Source: a bacterium (GTDB taxonomy: Bacteria; Electryoneota; RPQS01). From it: a stretch of DNA of 64,000 nt. Shown one piece after another: positions 9,080 to 19,120 of the stretch. Made by a program: the position numbers and the translations under genes. The stretch lies in NCBI GenBank assembly GCA_016721565.1, contig JADKHW010000001.1:434001-498000 (forward strand). The letters are read 5' to 3'. Under the pieces are notes generated by a model that was given only the letters and a program-made list of their open reading frames with translations, searched no databases and had not been told where the DNA came from. Position 1 is the stretch's first letter; each line of letters begins with the position of its first letter.

Positions 9080-11329
9080 ATGCTGCCGCGACGTGAGGTA
9101 TCGTTCTCGGATGTGCCTGCAATAGGGTTTGCTGTCTCGGCATTCCTAGGCGCGGCGGCCTCGCTTGTCTTGAGTATTAGACCTGGAATTGCGTTGTCAG
9201 TTGTTATTGCGGGATTCATTTCGGCGTTAGCGGCTCTGCTGTTATTCCGCCAGCGGCAATTTGGAATATTCTTTGTCTACGTCACGATCTTGCTAATAGC
9301 ACTCATGCGCGGTAATGCAAACATCGCGCGTGAGGAGCGCGAACTGATGGTAAGGTTTGACCCTGACACCGCGATAGTTTCTTGTCGCGGTGTTGTAGTA
9401 TGGAGGGACGAGGCCCGGCAAACAAACCTGTCAGATCGCTTGTGGTTGGACGGAGTCAGGCTAAGCTCGCCCGATACTGCATTTGAGTGTGATCAACTTC
9501 GAGTGCGGCTCAGTATTCCCGTTGCTGATGCTGTAAAGGTTCGAATTGGTAATGTTGTCGCTTGCAATGTGCGGCTTGAATCGGCACACAAGATTCAAGA
9601 ACGGTCTGTGCACGAACTGTGTTGGACATTGCGCGAACGGATCGTTGCTGAGGCTCGACTCAAGGACACGGAGTCGCTGGTTATCGTACCGGGCACATGG
9701 ACTCTCAATGAGGTTGTTTACGAAGCGCGCCATCGCGTTCTGGCTTTGTTCGAACACTATTTACGACCAGATGCACGGGCTGTCGCTGGTGCGTTGCTTC
9801 TTGGTTCACGTGAAGCATTCTCTTCGCAGTTCCGAGAAGACTTGCAGCTCACCGGTTTAGCGCATCTCTTTGCGTTGAGTGGGCTGAATACCGGATTGCT
9901 CGTTTCACTGTTGTGGTTACTGCTGGCGTGGATGCGTGTGCCGGGGAGAACCCGATATGCACTATTATTATTGCTCCTGATTGGGTACACAGTAATGGGA
10001 TTGGGAGTGCCTTCACTCTTTCGCTCAGCGATGATGGCCGGTCTGGTTATCATTGCAAGGCTATTGGCAAGGCCGAGCCATCCGGTGAACCTGCTTTTGT
10101 TTGCCGCAGGTGGCGAACTGCTAATCTGGCCGCTACACATTTTGGACGCTGGATTTCTTTTGAGCTATCTTTCGATGGCTGGAATTCTCACAGCTTACCT
10201 TGCACTTCGGCAACCACTGCAGGACTTGTTGAAGTCCGGAACACAAACATTGCGTCGCAGGACGGCCGACACAATGTCAAGTACAATTGGCGCACAATTG
10301 GCTACTGCACCAACGGCTGCGCTACTCTTTGGTCGTGTTCCAGGGCTTGCGATCATCTTAAATGTGATCGCAATACCTCTATTTTCTCTGTTGGTCGTTC
10401 TAATTCTTTGGATGATGCTGTTGGATCCGATTAACGAAGTTGCAGCATCAGTCGTCGCACGGGCAATTGAAGGATTTGTCGGTCTATTTGCATACTTGAC
10501 CTCTGGTTCGGCGGCTTTGATCGGCGCCAGTATAATTACGAAGACTCCACTTTGGGCAAGCAGTGCAGCCATCATCGCACAGATATTTGCGATCGTCATT
10601 AGCTTACGTGGTCGAACTCAGATTGCCTTGATCACAACGCTCGTTGCCATGAACCTTTTGATATGGCCCAGCCTCCTTGCAGATCCTTGTTCCGCCCGTG
10701 TAATGGTACTTGGCGACACGGAAAGCCCTGTGGTATATGCGAGGGCAGGCGCAATGAGTGCCGTCGTTAGCTGCGGTTCCGAGTGGAATTCAAATCGAAC
10801 AGCTGACAAACTGAGGACCGCAATGTCAAGCGATGGGCAATCAAGAATCGACATTCTGGTCATTGATTCAAGAGCAGTTGAGCATATTGGCGGCGCGCCA
10901 TTAATTATCGACGCAATTAAACCTGAAATCGCCCTTGATTTCAGCTCGCCGCGCGACACACGTGCATCTGAACTCCTCGATGCCGCAATAACAATTGCTC
11001 ATGCCGAGAATGTCCACGGTATACTGGGATTCACGTGGGATGAAGGTTCGGGCAGATTCCAGATTGAGAGCTGTGATATCTCAGAGAACGATATTGAATG
11101 GTCGATAAGGCTATCTGACGATTCTCTTATGATCAGAATCTTAAACAAAGATGACTTCGTGAGTGAAACACCTCAAATAACTTTGGTCGGCAAAGTGTTG
11201 ACCGTGTCCTGTTTTCCAAACGCCAAGTCTGAATCGTTTGTATTTGCCGACGGGAAGTGGGAAGTAGTTGGAGAACGAACTCGCGTATTGATGGAACTCA
11301 TGCGCCTTCCGCGAAATGACAAATCCTAA
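9080..11329 (+). CDS. comEC: ComEC/Rec2 DNA-uptake channel with degenerate nuclease domain
   Basis: Inner-membrane channel for single-stranded DNA uptake in transformation. 749 residues: N-terminal hydrophobic segments and DUF4131-like region (1-200), then the ComEC core with GALLLGSREAFSSQFREDLQ and GLAHLFALSGLN at about 236-275, and many membrane helices to about 535. The C-terminal metallo-beta-lactamase-like domain is poor: where THPHADHIGG is expected there is VIDSRAVEHIGG (594-605), so the zinc ligands are lost although the HIGG is kept. Later HxD-type motifs are also not seen. The frame is intact. DNA translocation may work without this nuclease-like activity, or a separate enzyme may supply it. 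Confidence 0.9.
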   Translation: MLPRREVSFSDVPAIGFAVSAFLGAAASLVLSIRPGIALSVVIAGFISALAALLLFRQRQFGIFFVYVTILLIALMRGNANIAREERELMVRFDPDTAIVSCRGVVVWRDEARQTNLSDRLWLDGVRLSSPDTAFECDQLRVRLSIPVADAVKVRIGNVVACNVRLESAHKIQERSVHELCWTLRERIVAEARLKDTESLVIVPGTWTLNEVVYEARHRVLALFEHYLRPDARAVAGALLLGSREAFSSQFREDLQLTGLAHLFALSGLNTGLLVSLLWLLLAWMRVPGRTRYALLLLLLIGYTVMGLGVPSLFRSAMMAGLVIIARLLARPSHPVNLLLFAAGGELLIWPLHILDAGFLLSYLSMAGILTAYLALRQPLQDLLKSGTQTLRRRTADTMSSTIGAQLATAPTAALLFGRVPGLAIILNVIAIPLFSLLVVLILWMMLLDPINEVAASVVARAIEGFVGLFAYLTSGSAALIGASIITKTPLWASSAAIIAQIFAIVISLRGRTQIALITTLVAMNLLIWPSLLADPCSARVMVLGDTESPVVYARAGAMSAVVSCGSEWNSNRTADKLRTAMSSDGQSRIDILVIDSRAVEHIGGAPLIIDAIKPEIALDFSSPRDTRASELLDAAITIAHAENVHGILGFTWDEGSGRFQIESCDISENDIEWSIRLSDDSLMIRILNKDDFVSETPQITLVGKVLTVSCFPNAKSESFVFADGKWEVVGERTRVLMELMRLPRNDKS

Positions 11330-11960
11330 GAACGAAAACGAATTGTTCAACGCGCAAAGCGGACGCGTTGAAATTGAGCTTTGCAATTCAGGAATGTCCG
11401 TCGTCGTCGGATGCGATGAAGCGGGGCGAGGACCACTCGCCGGGCCGGTGGTGGCAGCAGCGGTCACATTTCGTGATTGCGAGACATTGTGGAAGTGTAA
11501 AGACTCAAAAAGTCTTTCACCGGCACGCCGCGAAGCGCTATTCGAGGAAATTGTCGAGTATCTTGAATACTCAGTCGTGAGGGTCGAGTCGATAGTGATT
11601 GATGAAGTCAATATTCGCATGGCGTCGCTGAACGGAATGTCCCAAGCCGTCGCGCAACTTAACCGACTGCCGAATATTGTTCTTGTGGACGGACGGGATA
11701 GACTTCCTAATTGGCCGCAGTCGCGAGCGATCATTAAAGGCGACGCACTCGTTGCCACTATATCAGCCGCTTCAATCATTGCCAAAGTTACGCGAGACAG
11801 AATCATGCGGGAGTACCACATTGAATTTCCGGATTACGGATTCGATCAGCACTTTGGATATCCGACGGAATCACATCGATTGATTATCAAGCAAATAGGT
11901 CCGTGCCCAATTCATCGAAGGAGTTTTCGAGGTGTTCGCGAGTTTGTGGAAACTAATTAG
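11316..11960 (+). CDS. rnhB: Ribonuclease HII
   Basis: Endonuclease removing RNA from RNA-DNA hybrids. 214 residues. The active-site start GCDEAGRGPLAGP places the metal-binding Asp34 and Glu35; Asp125 is in VLVDGRD, and the C-terminal KVTRDRIM segment carries the fourth acidic residue. HFGYPTESHR is conserved. The ATG overlaps the comEC end by 14 bases. An internal start nearer the GCDEAGRG motif is possible because the first 25 residues are not conserved in the family. Confidence 0.95.
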   Translation: MTNPKNENELFNAQSGRVEIELCNSGMSVVVGCDEAGRGPLAGPVVAAAVTFRDCETLWKCKDSKSLSPARREALFEEIVEYLEYSVVRVESIVIDEVNIRMASLNGMSQAVAQLNRLPNIVLVDGRDRLPNWPQSRAIIKGDALVATISAASIIAKVTRDRIMREYHIEFPDYGFDQHFGYPTESHRLIIKQIGPCPIHRRSFRGVREFVETN

Positions 11961-12327
11961 CGGCGACAATGCCGCGCCCGAAGTAAGAGATCGCGGTCGC
12001 GCGGGCGAAGCGCACGCGATGAAGTATCTTGAGGCAAAAGGCCTGCGGATTCTTGCGCGGAATTGGAGCTGTTCAATGGGCGAACTGGACATTGTTGCCA
12101 AGCAGGGCGAGAACATCGTGTTTGTAGAAGTTAAATCGGCAGGTAGACAAAGTGGCTTTAGACCCGAGGACCGCGTAAATCGTGAAAAGCAGAAGCGGAT
12201 CAGACGACTCGCAAGAGCATACCTGAAATCAGAGCGTCTTGATGCACCAGTCAGGTATGATATCGTTACGGTGATCTGGCACGAAGGTGAAACTAAAGTC
12301 GAGCACCTTATAAATGCGTTTATCTGA
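11932..12327 (+). CDS. YraN family protein (UPF0102, nuclease-like)
   Basis: Small protein of the UPF0102/YraN family with a restriction-endonuclease-like fold; cellular role is unsettled. 131 residues. Conserved parts are GRAGEAHAMKYLEAKGL, ILARNWSCSMGELDIVA and VFVEVKS, together the GEID...EVK active-site pattern. GTG start with a good AAGGAG ribosome site 8 bases upstream, starting inside rnhB; the rnhB-yraN pairing is common in bacteria. The next gene starts inside its 3' end. Confidence 0.92.
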   Translation: MFASLWKLISGDNAAPEVRDRGRAGEAHAMKYLEAKGLRILARNWSCSMGELDIVAKQGENIVFVEVKSAGRQSGFRPEDRVNREKQKRIRRLARAYLKSERLDAPVRYDIVTVIWHEGETKVEHLINAFI

Positions 12328-14019
12328 GTTGTTCATCGCACTCATTTTCGCTTTATCACCGCTTCAACTTCAAGCGGTTGTCGTGCTGTCGGAAGTCATG
12401 TTTGATCCAGGCGGCGAAGAGTCTTCTGATGAGTTTGTGGAATTATACAACGATGCAGCGTTGCCGGTGCAACTTGCAGGTTGGACAATCTCAGACGGAG
12501 AGGGAACCGATACCTTGGTGAGCACAGGCCAGGGTTTGACCGCCACACCTCGGCAATACATCTTAATTCTCGATCCAGACTATATTGAAGATGGAAGCGT
12601 AACCTATGACGGCCTTGTGCCAGAGAATGCTCTTATTGTAACCATCAGCAACGGCACTTTTGGGAGCCGCGGACTTTCAAATAGTTCGGGAGAAATCGTC
12701 TCAATCCAAAATATGGGCGGCAACCTGATAAGTGAGTACAGGTACTCGGTTGGAAATGAATCCGGACATTCGGACGAGAAGGTCCGCCTGAATCTGGGTA
12801 ATGACACGACAAATTGGCATAACAGTATAGCATTGCAAGGCACACCGGGATTTCGAAATAGCGTAACACCACCTGATCGCGATCTTGGCGTTATTAGTTT
12901 GCAAGCCAATCCCGAATACCCAAGTATTGGCGGCATATATCATTTCGAAATCCTGATTAAGAATTTTGGCTTACAATCCCTCAGTAGTAATATAACTGTA
13001 AATGCAGACTCAATTGGATTCGGCCAATTCTACCAGCTTCAAAGTGAAGTATTGAATGCTGTTTCTGCGGGCGATTGCACGTCAGTTGTCGATTCAATCG
13101 TTATGCCACAAACGGGAATCCAACAAATCCGAGCAGAGATAGAACTCGTTGATGATGATTCGAGCAACAATGTCATGACAGTATTAGTTTCGAGCCAAGC
13201 TCTTGAAGCGGGACTTCGGATAAACGAAATTCAATATGCGCCGATCACTGGCAGGGCAGAATGGGTAGAGCTAGCTGTTGCCGGTACGTTGCCGGTTTCT
13301 ACACGCGGGATGAAGATCACAGACGGTCAGGGTATTGCTGACACAATGGTGCGTGTGCAACTACCGGACTGGGTGATCCAACCCGGAGAGTTTGTTATCA
13401 TCTCGGCAGATAGTACTATTTTTCTGGAAGTTATTCCTCTGGTGACTCAAGTCGCAGTATTGTCTACCAGCGTGATAACTTTGAATAATAATGGTGACTC
13501 TATTGCGGTATTCACGCCAAACGGTGAGATGCTCGACCGAGTTGACTACCGAGCGAACTGGGGAAACGATGAATTAGGCGTATCACTTGAACGTGTATCA
13601 TTCGATTCCCCACAAATAACGAAAGCAATTGGGGTTCAAGCGTGGACGAGCATGGCTCGACACCGGGACGCATAAACTCGCGGAGTATTTCGAATCTGCA
13701 AACCTCGACATCATTGTCCGTTTCGCCCTCACCGTTCACGCCAAACGGAGACGGATTGGATGAGGTCACAGAAATTCATTTTTTGACAGAAAACACAAAC
13801 GGAACAAGTACAATTAAGATATTCGACACGCGCGGGAGATTGGTGCGTCGATTGAGTGTTTTGTCACATGGCAACGCAGGTTCTGTCTTGTGGGATGGCC
13901 GAAGAGACAACGGAGAACTGGCAACTACCTCGCGATACATCGTACTGCTTGAATCCGAGAATTCTTCAGGCAGAGTATTGCAAGATCGCACGACGGTAAT
14001 TCTGGCTCGACCGAAATGA
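12314..14019 (+). CDS. Lamin-tail-domain surface protein with FlgD-like C-terminus, frameshifted
   Basis: Signal peptide (MRLSELFIALIFALSPLQLQA) then a lamin-tail domain (VVLSEVMFDPGG, DEFVELYND, LAGWTISDGEG) and a second one later (RINEIQYAP, AEWVELAV, GMKITDGQG). The protein then breaks: the first frame stops at 13675 while the frame starting near 13618 reads NESNWGSSVDEHGSTPGRINS and runs to 14019. This tail has VSPSPFTPNGDGLDE and a FlgD/CHU_C-like domain ending DRTTVILARPK. One extra A in the AAA run at 13614-13616 would join the frames. Probably secreted and possibly surface-anchored; the combination of lamin-tail and FlgD-like tail is common in FCB candidate phyla. Confidence 0.78.
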
Positions 14020-16016
14020 GATTAGTTCAACTTGAAGATATCGGGGTCTTTTTCCCCGGTCGAACTCTTTTTGAGAATATCGACTGGGCTGTCTTTCGAG
14101 GGCAGCGCGTCGGACTTGTCGGGGTTAATGGCGCGGGAAAGAGTACACTGTTAAAGATTATCGCCAACGAAATGCAATCGTCGCACGGCAAACTTGTGTT
14201 GACGCGGGACGTTACAGTGGGATATCTTCCGCAAAGCGGGATCACTTTTCGCGGGCGTGAGTTGTTTGCTGAGGCTTGGTCTGGTTTGCCAGATATTCCG
14301 CATCTACAAGAGCAGCTTGACCATGTTCGTAACGAACTTGCGAAACATCCGCATGACGAAGAGTTGCTCGAGCAATCAGGAGTACTTGAGCATCGTTTCC
14401 ATATGCTTGAGGGCTACCGAGCTGAAGCGAAGGTCAGCGCAATTCTCAGCGGTTTGGGCTTTCATGAGAAAGACTTCAAGCGGAGTACGGAGGAGTTTTC
14501 AGGCGGCTGGCAGATGCGTATTGCGCTGTCGAAGATCCTGTTGCGAGATCCCGACGTCCTATTGCTTGACGAACCCACAAACCATCTTGACTTACAGACC
14601 GTAGTCTGGTTAGAAGGATTTCTGCGCGATTTTGAGGGGGCCGTGATTCTGGTCAGCCACGATCGCAAGTTCTTAGACGGCATGGTGACGGAGATTGCGG
14701 AGCTTCAGAACGGTGAACTCACGATCTATCCCGGCAACTATAGCAATTATGAGGCTGGTAGGGAAGGAAGGATCGAGCAAATTGCCCGCGAGCAAGAAAA
14801 GATTGACGTCGAACGCAAGCATCTCGTAAAGTTCGTCGAGCGCTTCCGCTACAAAGCCAGCAAGGCCACGCAAGCGCAGAGTCGTTTGAAACGACTCGAG
14901 AAACTCGAAGATATTGATCAGCTTTCCAATACAAAGAAGATTCATTTTCGATTTCCTGCCGCTGTGACTTCAGGGAAGTGGGTGCTTGAACTCAAGAACG
15001 TGAGCAAGCAATACGGCGATTTGCAGGTGTTCAACCACGTTGACTTGTTGATACAACGTGGTGAACGAATCGCATTGGTTGGCGCAAACGGAGCGGGCAA
15101 GTCCACTTTGTGCCGACTGATAAGCCAACAAGAAACTCCCACTGACGGTGCGTTGATACATGGACACAATGTTACAGTTGAGTTCTTTGCGCAGGAAGCG
15201 GAAAGCAAGCTCAATTTGAACGTGACCGTGCTCGAGGAAGCCGAATCTGACAACCGCACACTTTCGCATTCAGAGTTGCGTGGGCTGTTGGGGGCTTTTC
15301 TTTTTCAGGGCGACGATGTGAACAAGAAAGTCAGCGTGCTTTCCGGTGGCGAAAAGTCACGATTGGCATTGGCAAAACTTCTGCTCCGGCCGGCGAATTT
15401 TCTGATTCTCGATGAGCCAACCAATCACTTGGACATGGCTTCGCAAGACGTTTTGCTTGACGCGTTGAAGCACTTCGGAGGAACCCTTCTTGTTGTGAGC
15501 CACGACCGCCATTTTCTTGATAGATTAGTTGAGAGAGTACTTGAAATGGAGGGTGGAAAGCTCCGTGATTGGCCTGGAACTCTCACCGAATTCCTTGACA
15601 AAAAGGGCCTCGCAGCCGCTGATCAGCAAGCTGAAAGGAGAGGAATAAACAAGGTTGCGACATCAGCGGATGAGATCACTTCCCGCCCAAAACAAAAAGA
15701 CTTAAAGCGGACAGAAGCGGACATTCGAAATAAGTACTCGAGCCAAACCAAGAATTTTCGCGCAATATGCGAAAAATCCGAAGCCCGAATACTCCTGTTG
15801 GAAACTCGCCAAAAACAGATTGAACAGAAATTGACTGACGATTCTTTTTACCAAGACCCGGCCAAGTCAAGCGTAGTGTTAGCGGAGTATAAGTCTTTGC
15901 GTGATGAACTTCCGGAACTCTACAAACGGTGGCAAGAGGCGGAACTTGAGTTAGACAAGTTAGAAGTAATTAAAAACAAAGAACTTGAAATTGCACGGGC
16001 CGGTGGAAACGCTTGA
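14016..16016 (+). CDS. ABC-F family ATPase (ribosome-associated)
   Basis: Soluble twin-ATPase of the ABC-F family, which acts on ribosomes rather than membranes. 666 residues. First cassette: Walker A GVNGAGKST (36-44), signature EFSGGWQMRIALSK, Walker B VLLLDEPTNHLD. Linker of charged helices (about 240-310). Second cassette: Walker A GANGAGKST (about 355-363), signature LSGGEKSRLALAK, Walker B FLILDEPTNHLD. The C-terminal 120 residues are a charged coiled coil, as in Uup/YdiF types. ATG overlaps the previous stop (ATGA). The subfamily (Uup, YdiF or other) is not assigned. Confidence 0.93.
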   Translation: MRLVQLEDIGVFFPGRTLFENIDWAVFRGQRVGLVGVNGAGKSTLLKIIANEMQSSHGKLVLTRDVTVGYLPQSGITFRGRELFAEAWSGLPDIPHLQEQLDHVRNELAKHPHDEELLEQSGVLEHRFHMLEGYRAEAKVSAILSGLGFHEKDFKRSTEEFSGGWQMRIALSKILLRDPDVLLLDEPTNHLDLQTVVWLEGFLRDFEGAVILVSHDRKFLDGMVTEIAELQNGELTIYPGNYSNYEAGREGRIEQIAREQEKIDVERKHLVKFVERFRYKASKATQAQSRLKRLEKLEDIDQLSNTKKIHFRFPAAVTSGKWVLELKNVSKQYGDLQVFNHVDLLIQRGERIALVGANGAGKSTLCRLISQQETPTDGALIHGHNVTVEFFAQEAESKLNLNVTVLEEAESDNRTLSHSELRGLLGAFLFQGDDVNKKVSVLSGGEKSRLALAKLLLRPANFLILDEPTNHLDMASQDVLLDALKHFGGTLLVVSHDRHFLDRLVERVLEMEGGKLRDWPGTLTEFLDKKGLAAADQQAERRGINKVATSADEITSRPKQKDLKRTEADIRNKYSSQTKNFRAICEKSEARILLLETRQKQIEQKLTDDSFYQDPAKSSVVLAEYKSLRDELPELYKRWQEAELELDKLEVIKNKELEIARAGGNA

Positions 16017-16041
16017 CAATCCCCTACAACGATGCTATATT
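16013..16041 (+). promoter_or_regulatory. Sigma-70-type promoter for the carbamate kinase transcript
   Basis: TTGACA (16013-16018), 17 bases, TATATT (16036-16041). The -35 box contains the stop codon of the ABC-F gene. Predicted start near 16048, leader about 24 bases to the ATG at 16072. It can drive arcC and possibly sucCD-ndk. Confidence 0.8.
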
Positions 16042-16071
16042 AAGTATTTACCAGAATTAACCTCGGATCAG

Positions 16072-17032
16072 ATGGCACAGTCCGAAGAGTCTAGAATTGC
16101 GGTCGTTGCATTAGGCGGAAATGCCATATCATCGCCAGATGAGGCAGACACAGTTTCCAATCAATTTCAGCATTCGCGGAGTGCGCTGCAGGGGTGTGGC
16201 AGAACTGCTTCACCGTGGCTATCGCCTGGCTGTAACACATGGAAATGGTCCGCAGGTTGGGAACGCACTCCTTCGAGTCGAGCTTTCGGCAGAACGTGCA
16301 CCCGAGTTGCCCCTCGGAGTAATTGTCGCTGATACTGAAGGCGGGATGGGATACATGATCGAGCAGTGTCTGCAAAATGTATTTTTGCGGCGCGGCTACG
16401 GCCAGATTGAAGTTGTCACCGTGGTGACGCAGGTGGTTGTGAATCCTAAAGACCCTGCGCTTATGAATCCGACAAAATTTGTCGGGCAGTTTTACTCTGA
16501 ACGAGAGGCATTGCAGAAGCAACAGCAGGGCTGGGTCGTGAAGTCTGCCGGTTCGCGCGGTTATCGCAGGGTAGTTGGTAGTCCAATGCCGCTCGAGATT
16601 CTCAATCGCTCAGTAATTAAGCAGCTTGTGCATGCTGGCACGGTTGTGATTGCAGCGGGCGGCGGCGGAATCCCTGTTTATCGTGAAACCGACGGCTGGT
16701 TAGAAGGAGTGGATGCGGTGATCGACAAAGATCGAGCTTCGGCAGTGCTTGCCCGTGATATCCAAGCGCATGACCTAATTATTGTCACTGCCGCCGAATA
16801 TGTGTCTCTGCATTATGGAACGCCGCAGCAAGTGAACCTGACAAGGTTGACGGTTGCGGAAGCACAGAAGTACTTAGATGAAGGACATTTCCCCGCAGGC
16901 AGCATGGGCCCGAAAGTAGAAGCCGCCGTGAAGTTCCTGCTTGAAGGCGGCGAGCGCGTTTTAATTTGTGATTTGGACAAGTTCGTCGAGAGCCTTGACG
17001 GCAAATCGGGAACTTGGATTTTGCCAAATTGA
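16072..17032 (+). CDS. arcC: Carbamate kinase, one-base frameshift
   Basis: Interconverts carbamoyl phosphate plus ADP with carbamate, ammonia and ATP. The N-terminal strand RIAVVALGGNAI is in the frame starting at ATG 16072. After SRSALQ the frame is lost and continues one base on: GVAELLHRGY, LAVTHGNGPQVGN, AGGGGIPVYRE, AVIDKDRASAVLA and FPAGSMGPKVEAAVKF all match the family. Reading GGG instead of GGGG at 16191-16194 (CAGGGGTGTGG) restores one 319-residue protein of normal length. A homopolymer indel in the assembly is the simplest reading; a true inactive gene is the alternative. It has its own promoter and precedes sucC. Confidence 0.88.
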
Positions 17033-17059
17033 TTGTTTGTAGAACAGAAAATTTAATTA

Positions 17060-18220
17060 ATGAAGATTCACGAGTATCAAGCTAAGAAAATCCTTGCAGG
17101 CTATGGCGTGCCTGTACCGCAAGGATCGGCCGCGTTCACAGTGGACGAAGCCATCAAAGCAGGCACGGATCTCGGCAGCTTTCCAGTTGTCGTGAAGGCT
17201 CAAATTCATGCGGGTGGCCGCGGCAAAGGCGGCGGCGTGAAGCTCGCCAAAAGCGCGGACGAATTGAAAATGTTTGCGTCGCAAATTCTGGGGATGCAAT
17301 TAGTCACTCACCAGACTGGCCCCGTCGGCCAAAAAGTACAGCGCCTGTTGATTGAACAGGGCATGAAGATTGATAAGGAATTCTACGCGGGAATTTTGCT
17401 TGACCGCGCTCAATCAAAAGATGTCTTCATGGTGTCGACTGAAGGCGGCATGGATATCGAAGAAGTTGCTTCAAAGACTCCTGAAAAGATAATCAAGGTC
17501 ACGATTGACCCGTCAGCAGGATTTCAACCTCATCATGCACGTCGCTTGGCTTTTGCCTTAGGACTTTCAGGCAAAGCCTTAAAATCTGCTACTGATTGTT
17601 TCACGAAACTTTACAAAGCCTACTGTGCGGCAGATTGTAATCTACTCGAGATTAATCCGCTCATCCTTTCAGGCGAAGACATCATAGCGCTTGACGCCAA
17701 AGTTACGTTTGACGACAACGCGCTCGACCGCCATCCCGAGTATGCAGAGCTTCGTGATTTGTCCGAAGAAGATCCGGCGGAAATCGAAGCCTCAAAGTCG
17801 AACCTAAACTTCATCAAGCTCGATGGCAACATTGGCTGCATGGTGAACGGCGCAGGATTGGCAATGGCGACGATGGATATTATCAAACTGCACGGCGGTG
17901 ATCCGGCTAACTTCCTCGATGTCGGCGGCGGCGCAAACGCACAAACCGTGTCGGCAGCTTTCAAGATTATCCTGTCGGATCAGAACGTCAAAGCGATTCT
18001 GATTAACATCTTCGGCGGTATTGTCCGCTGCGATCGAGTTGCAGCAGGAGTGATTGAGGCGGCCAAGTCAGAGCATGTTCATGTTCCGGTTGTCGTCAGA
18101 CTCGAAGGTAACAATGCCGACCTTGCCCGTACGATGTTAACCGAGTCGGGGCTGAATCTGCAAGCGGCGACAGATTTGACGGACGCAGCCACTAAGGCCT
18201 GTGCGGCGGTGAAGGGATAA
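17060..18220 (+). CDS. sucC: Succinate-CoA ligase, beta subunit
   Basis: Nucleotide-binding subunit of the TCA-cycle enzyme that makes ATP or GTP from succinyl-CoA. 386 residues. MKIHEYQAKKILAGYGVPVP is the family start, then the ATP-grasp domain with VVKAQIHAGGRGKGGGVKLA at about 46-65, ARRLAFALGLSG and the C-terminal ligase domain with NIFGGIVRCDRVAAGVIEA. Start ATG lies in an AT-rich leader without a clear Shine-Dalgarno. sucD follows 7 bases later. Confidence 0.97.
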   Translation: MKIHEYQAKKILAGYGVPVPQGSAAFTVDEAIKAGTDLGSFPVVVKAQIHAGGRGKGGGVKLAKSADELKMFASQILGMQLVTHQTGPVGQKVQRLLIEQGMKIDKEFYAGILLDRAQSKDVFMVSTEGGMDIEEVASKTPEKIIKVTIDPSAGFQPHHARRLAFALGLSGKALKSATDCFTKLYKAYCAADCNLLEINPLILSGEDIIALDAKVTFDDNALDRHPEYAELRDLSEEDPAEIEASKSNLNFIKLDGNIGCMVNGAGLAMATMDIIKLHGGDPANFLDVGGGANAQTVSAAFKIILSDQNVKAILINIFGGIVRCDRVAAGVIEAAKSEHVHVPVVVRLEGNNADLARTMLTESGLNLQAATDLTDAATKACAAVKG

Positions 18221-18227
18221 GCAACTC

Positions 18228-19103
18228 ATGAGCATACTTCTAAATAAAAGTACCAAGATCCTCGTTCAGGGTATTACCGGTTCCGAGGGATCATTCCATA
18301 CCCAGCAAATGCTGGAGTATAATACAAACGTCGTGGCCGGTGTTACTCCGGGCAAGGGCAGTACATTTTCTAACGAGAAAGTACCTGTTTTCAATACTGT
18401 ACGCGATGCGGTTGAAAAGACAGGTGCAAACGCATCAATCATTTTTGTGCCCCCGCCGTTTGCGGCAGACGCAATGCTTGAAGCGATTGATGCCGGAGTC
18501 GAATTAATTATTGCGATCACTGAGGGCGTACCTGTTCGCGATATGGTTACGGTCAAACACGCCCTGCGAGGATCGAAGTCGCGTTTGATTGGGCCAAATT
18601 GCCCCGGTATCATCACCCCAGGAGTAGGGAAGATGGGCATCATGCCCGCTTTCATTCACCTACCCGGTCGTTGTGGGGTGATTTCGCGCAGTGGAACGCT
18701 GACTTATGAGGCCGTCAAGCAATTAACTGATCGCAATATCGGTCAATCCACATGTGTAGGTATCGGTGGAGATCCTATCCCCGGTTCAAACTTCTTGGAC
18801 GTGATGAAACTGTTCAATGCTGATCCAGATACGGATGCGGTTGTGATGATCGGCGAAATCGGCGGATCGGCTGAAGAAGAAGCTGCTGAGTACATTAAGA
18901 GCGAATTCAAGAAGCCTGTTGTTGGGTTCATTGCAGGCCAGACCGCTCCTCCGGGACGTCGCATGGGGCATGCTGGTGCGATCATCGCTGGTGGCAAGGG
19001 CACTGCAAAGGAAAAAGTTGCGGCAATGGAAGCAGCGGGAATTCGAGTTTCAAAGTCGCCTGCAGATATTGGTGCGACGATGGCAGAGCTTTTGGGAAAA
19101 TGA
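18228..19103 (+). CDS. sucD: Succinate-CoA ligase, alpha subunit
   Basis: CoA-binding and phosphohistidine subunit, partner of sucC. 291 residues. N-terminal LVQGITGSEGSFHTQQM is the CoA-binding Rossmann start; IGPNCPGIITPG is conserved; RRMGHAGAIIAGGKGTA at about 244-260 carries the active-site His248 that is phosphorylated during catalysis. Spacing to sucC is 7 bases. ndk follows 17 bases later, which suits a nucleotide phosphate balance between the two. Confidence 0.97.
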   Translation: MSILLNKSTKILVQGITGSEGSFHTQQMLEYNTNVVAGVTPGKGSTFSNEKVPVFNTVRDAVEKTGANASIIFVPPPFAADAMLEAIDAGVELIIAITEGVPVRDMVTVKHALRGSKSRLIGPNCPGIITPGVGKMGIMPAFIHLPGRCGVISRSGTLTYEAVKQLTDRNIGQSTCVGIGGDPIPGSNFLDVMKLFNADPDTDAVVMIGEIGGSAEEEAAEYIKSEFKKPVVGFIAGQTAPPGRRMGHAGAIIAGGKGTAKEKVAAMEAAGIRVSKSPADIGATMAELLGK

Positions 19104-19120
19104 AATATTAAAAGGATACG

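Noticed and set aside
16072..17032. Two separate kinase-like genes in place of arcC
   Set aside because: One homopolymer change yields a single normal-length carbamate kinase.
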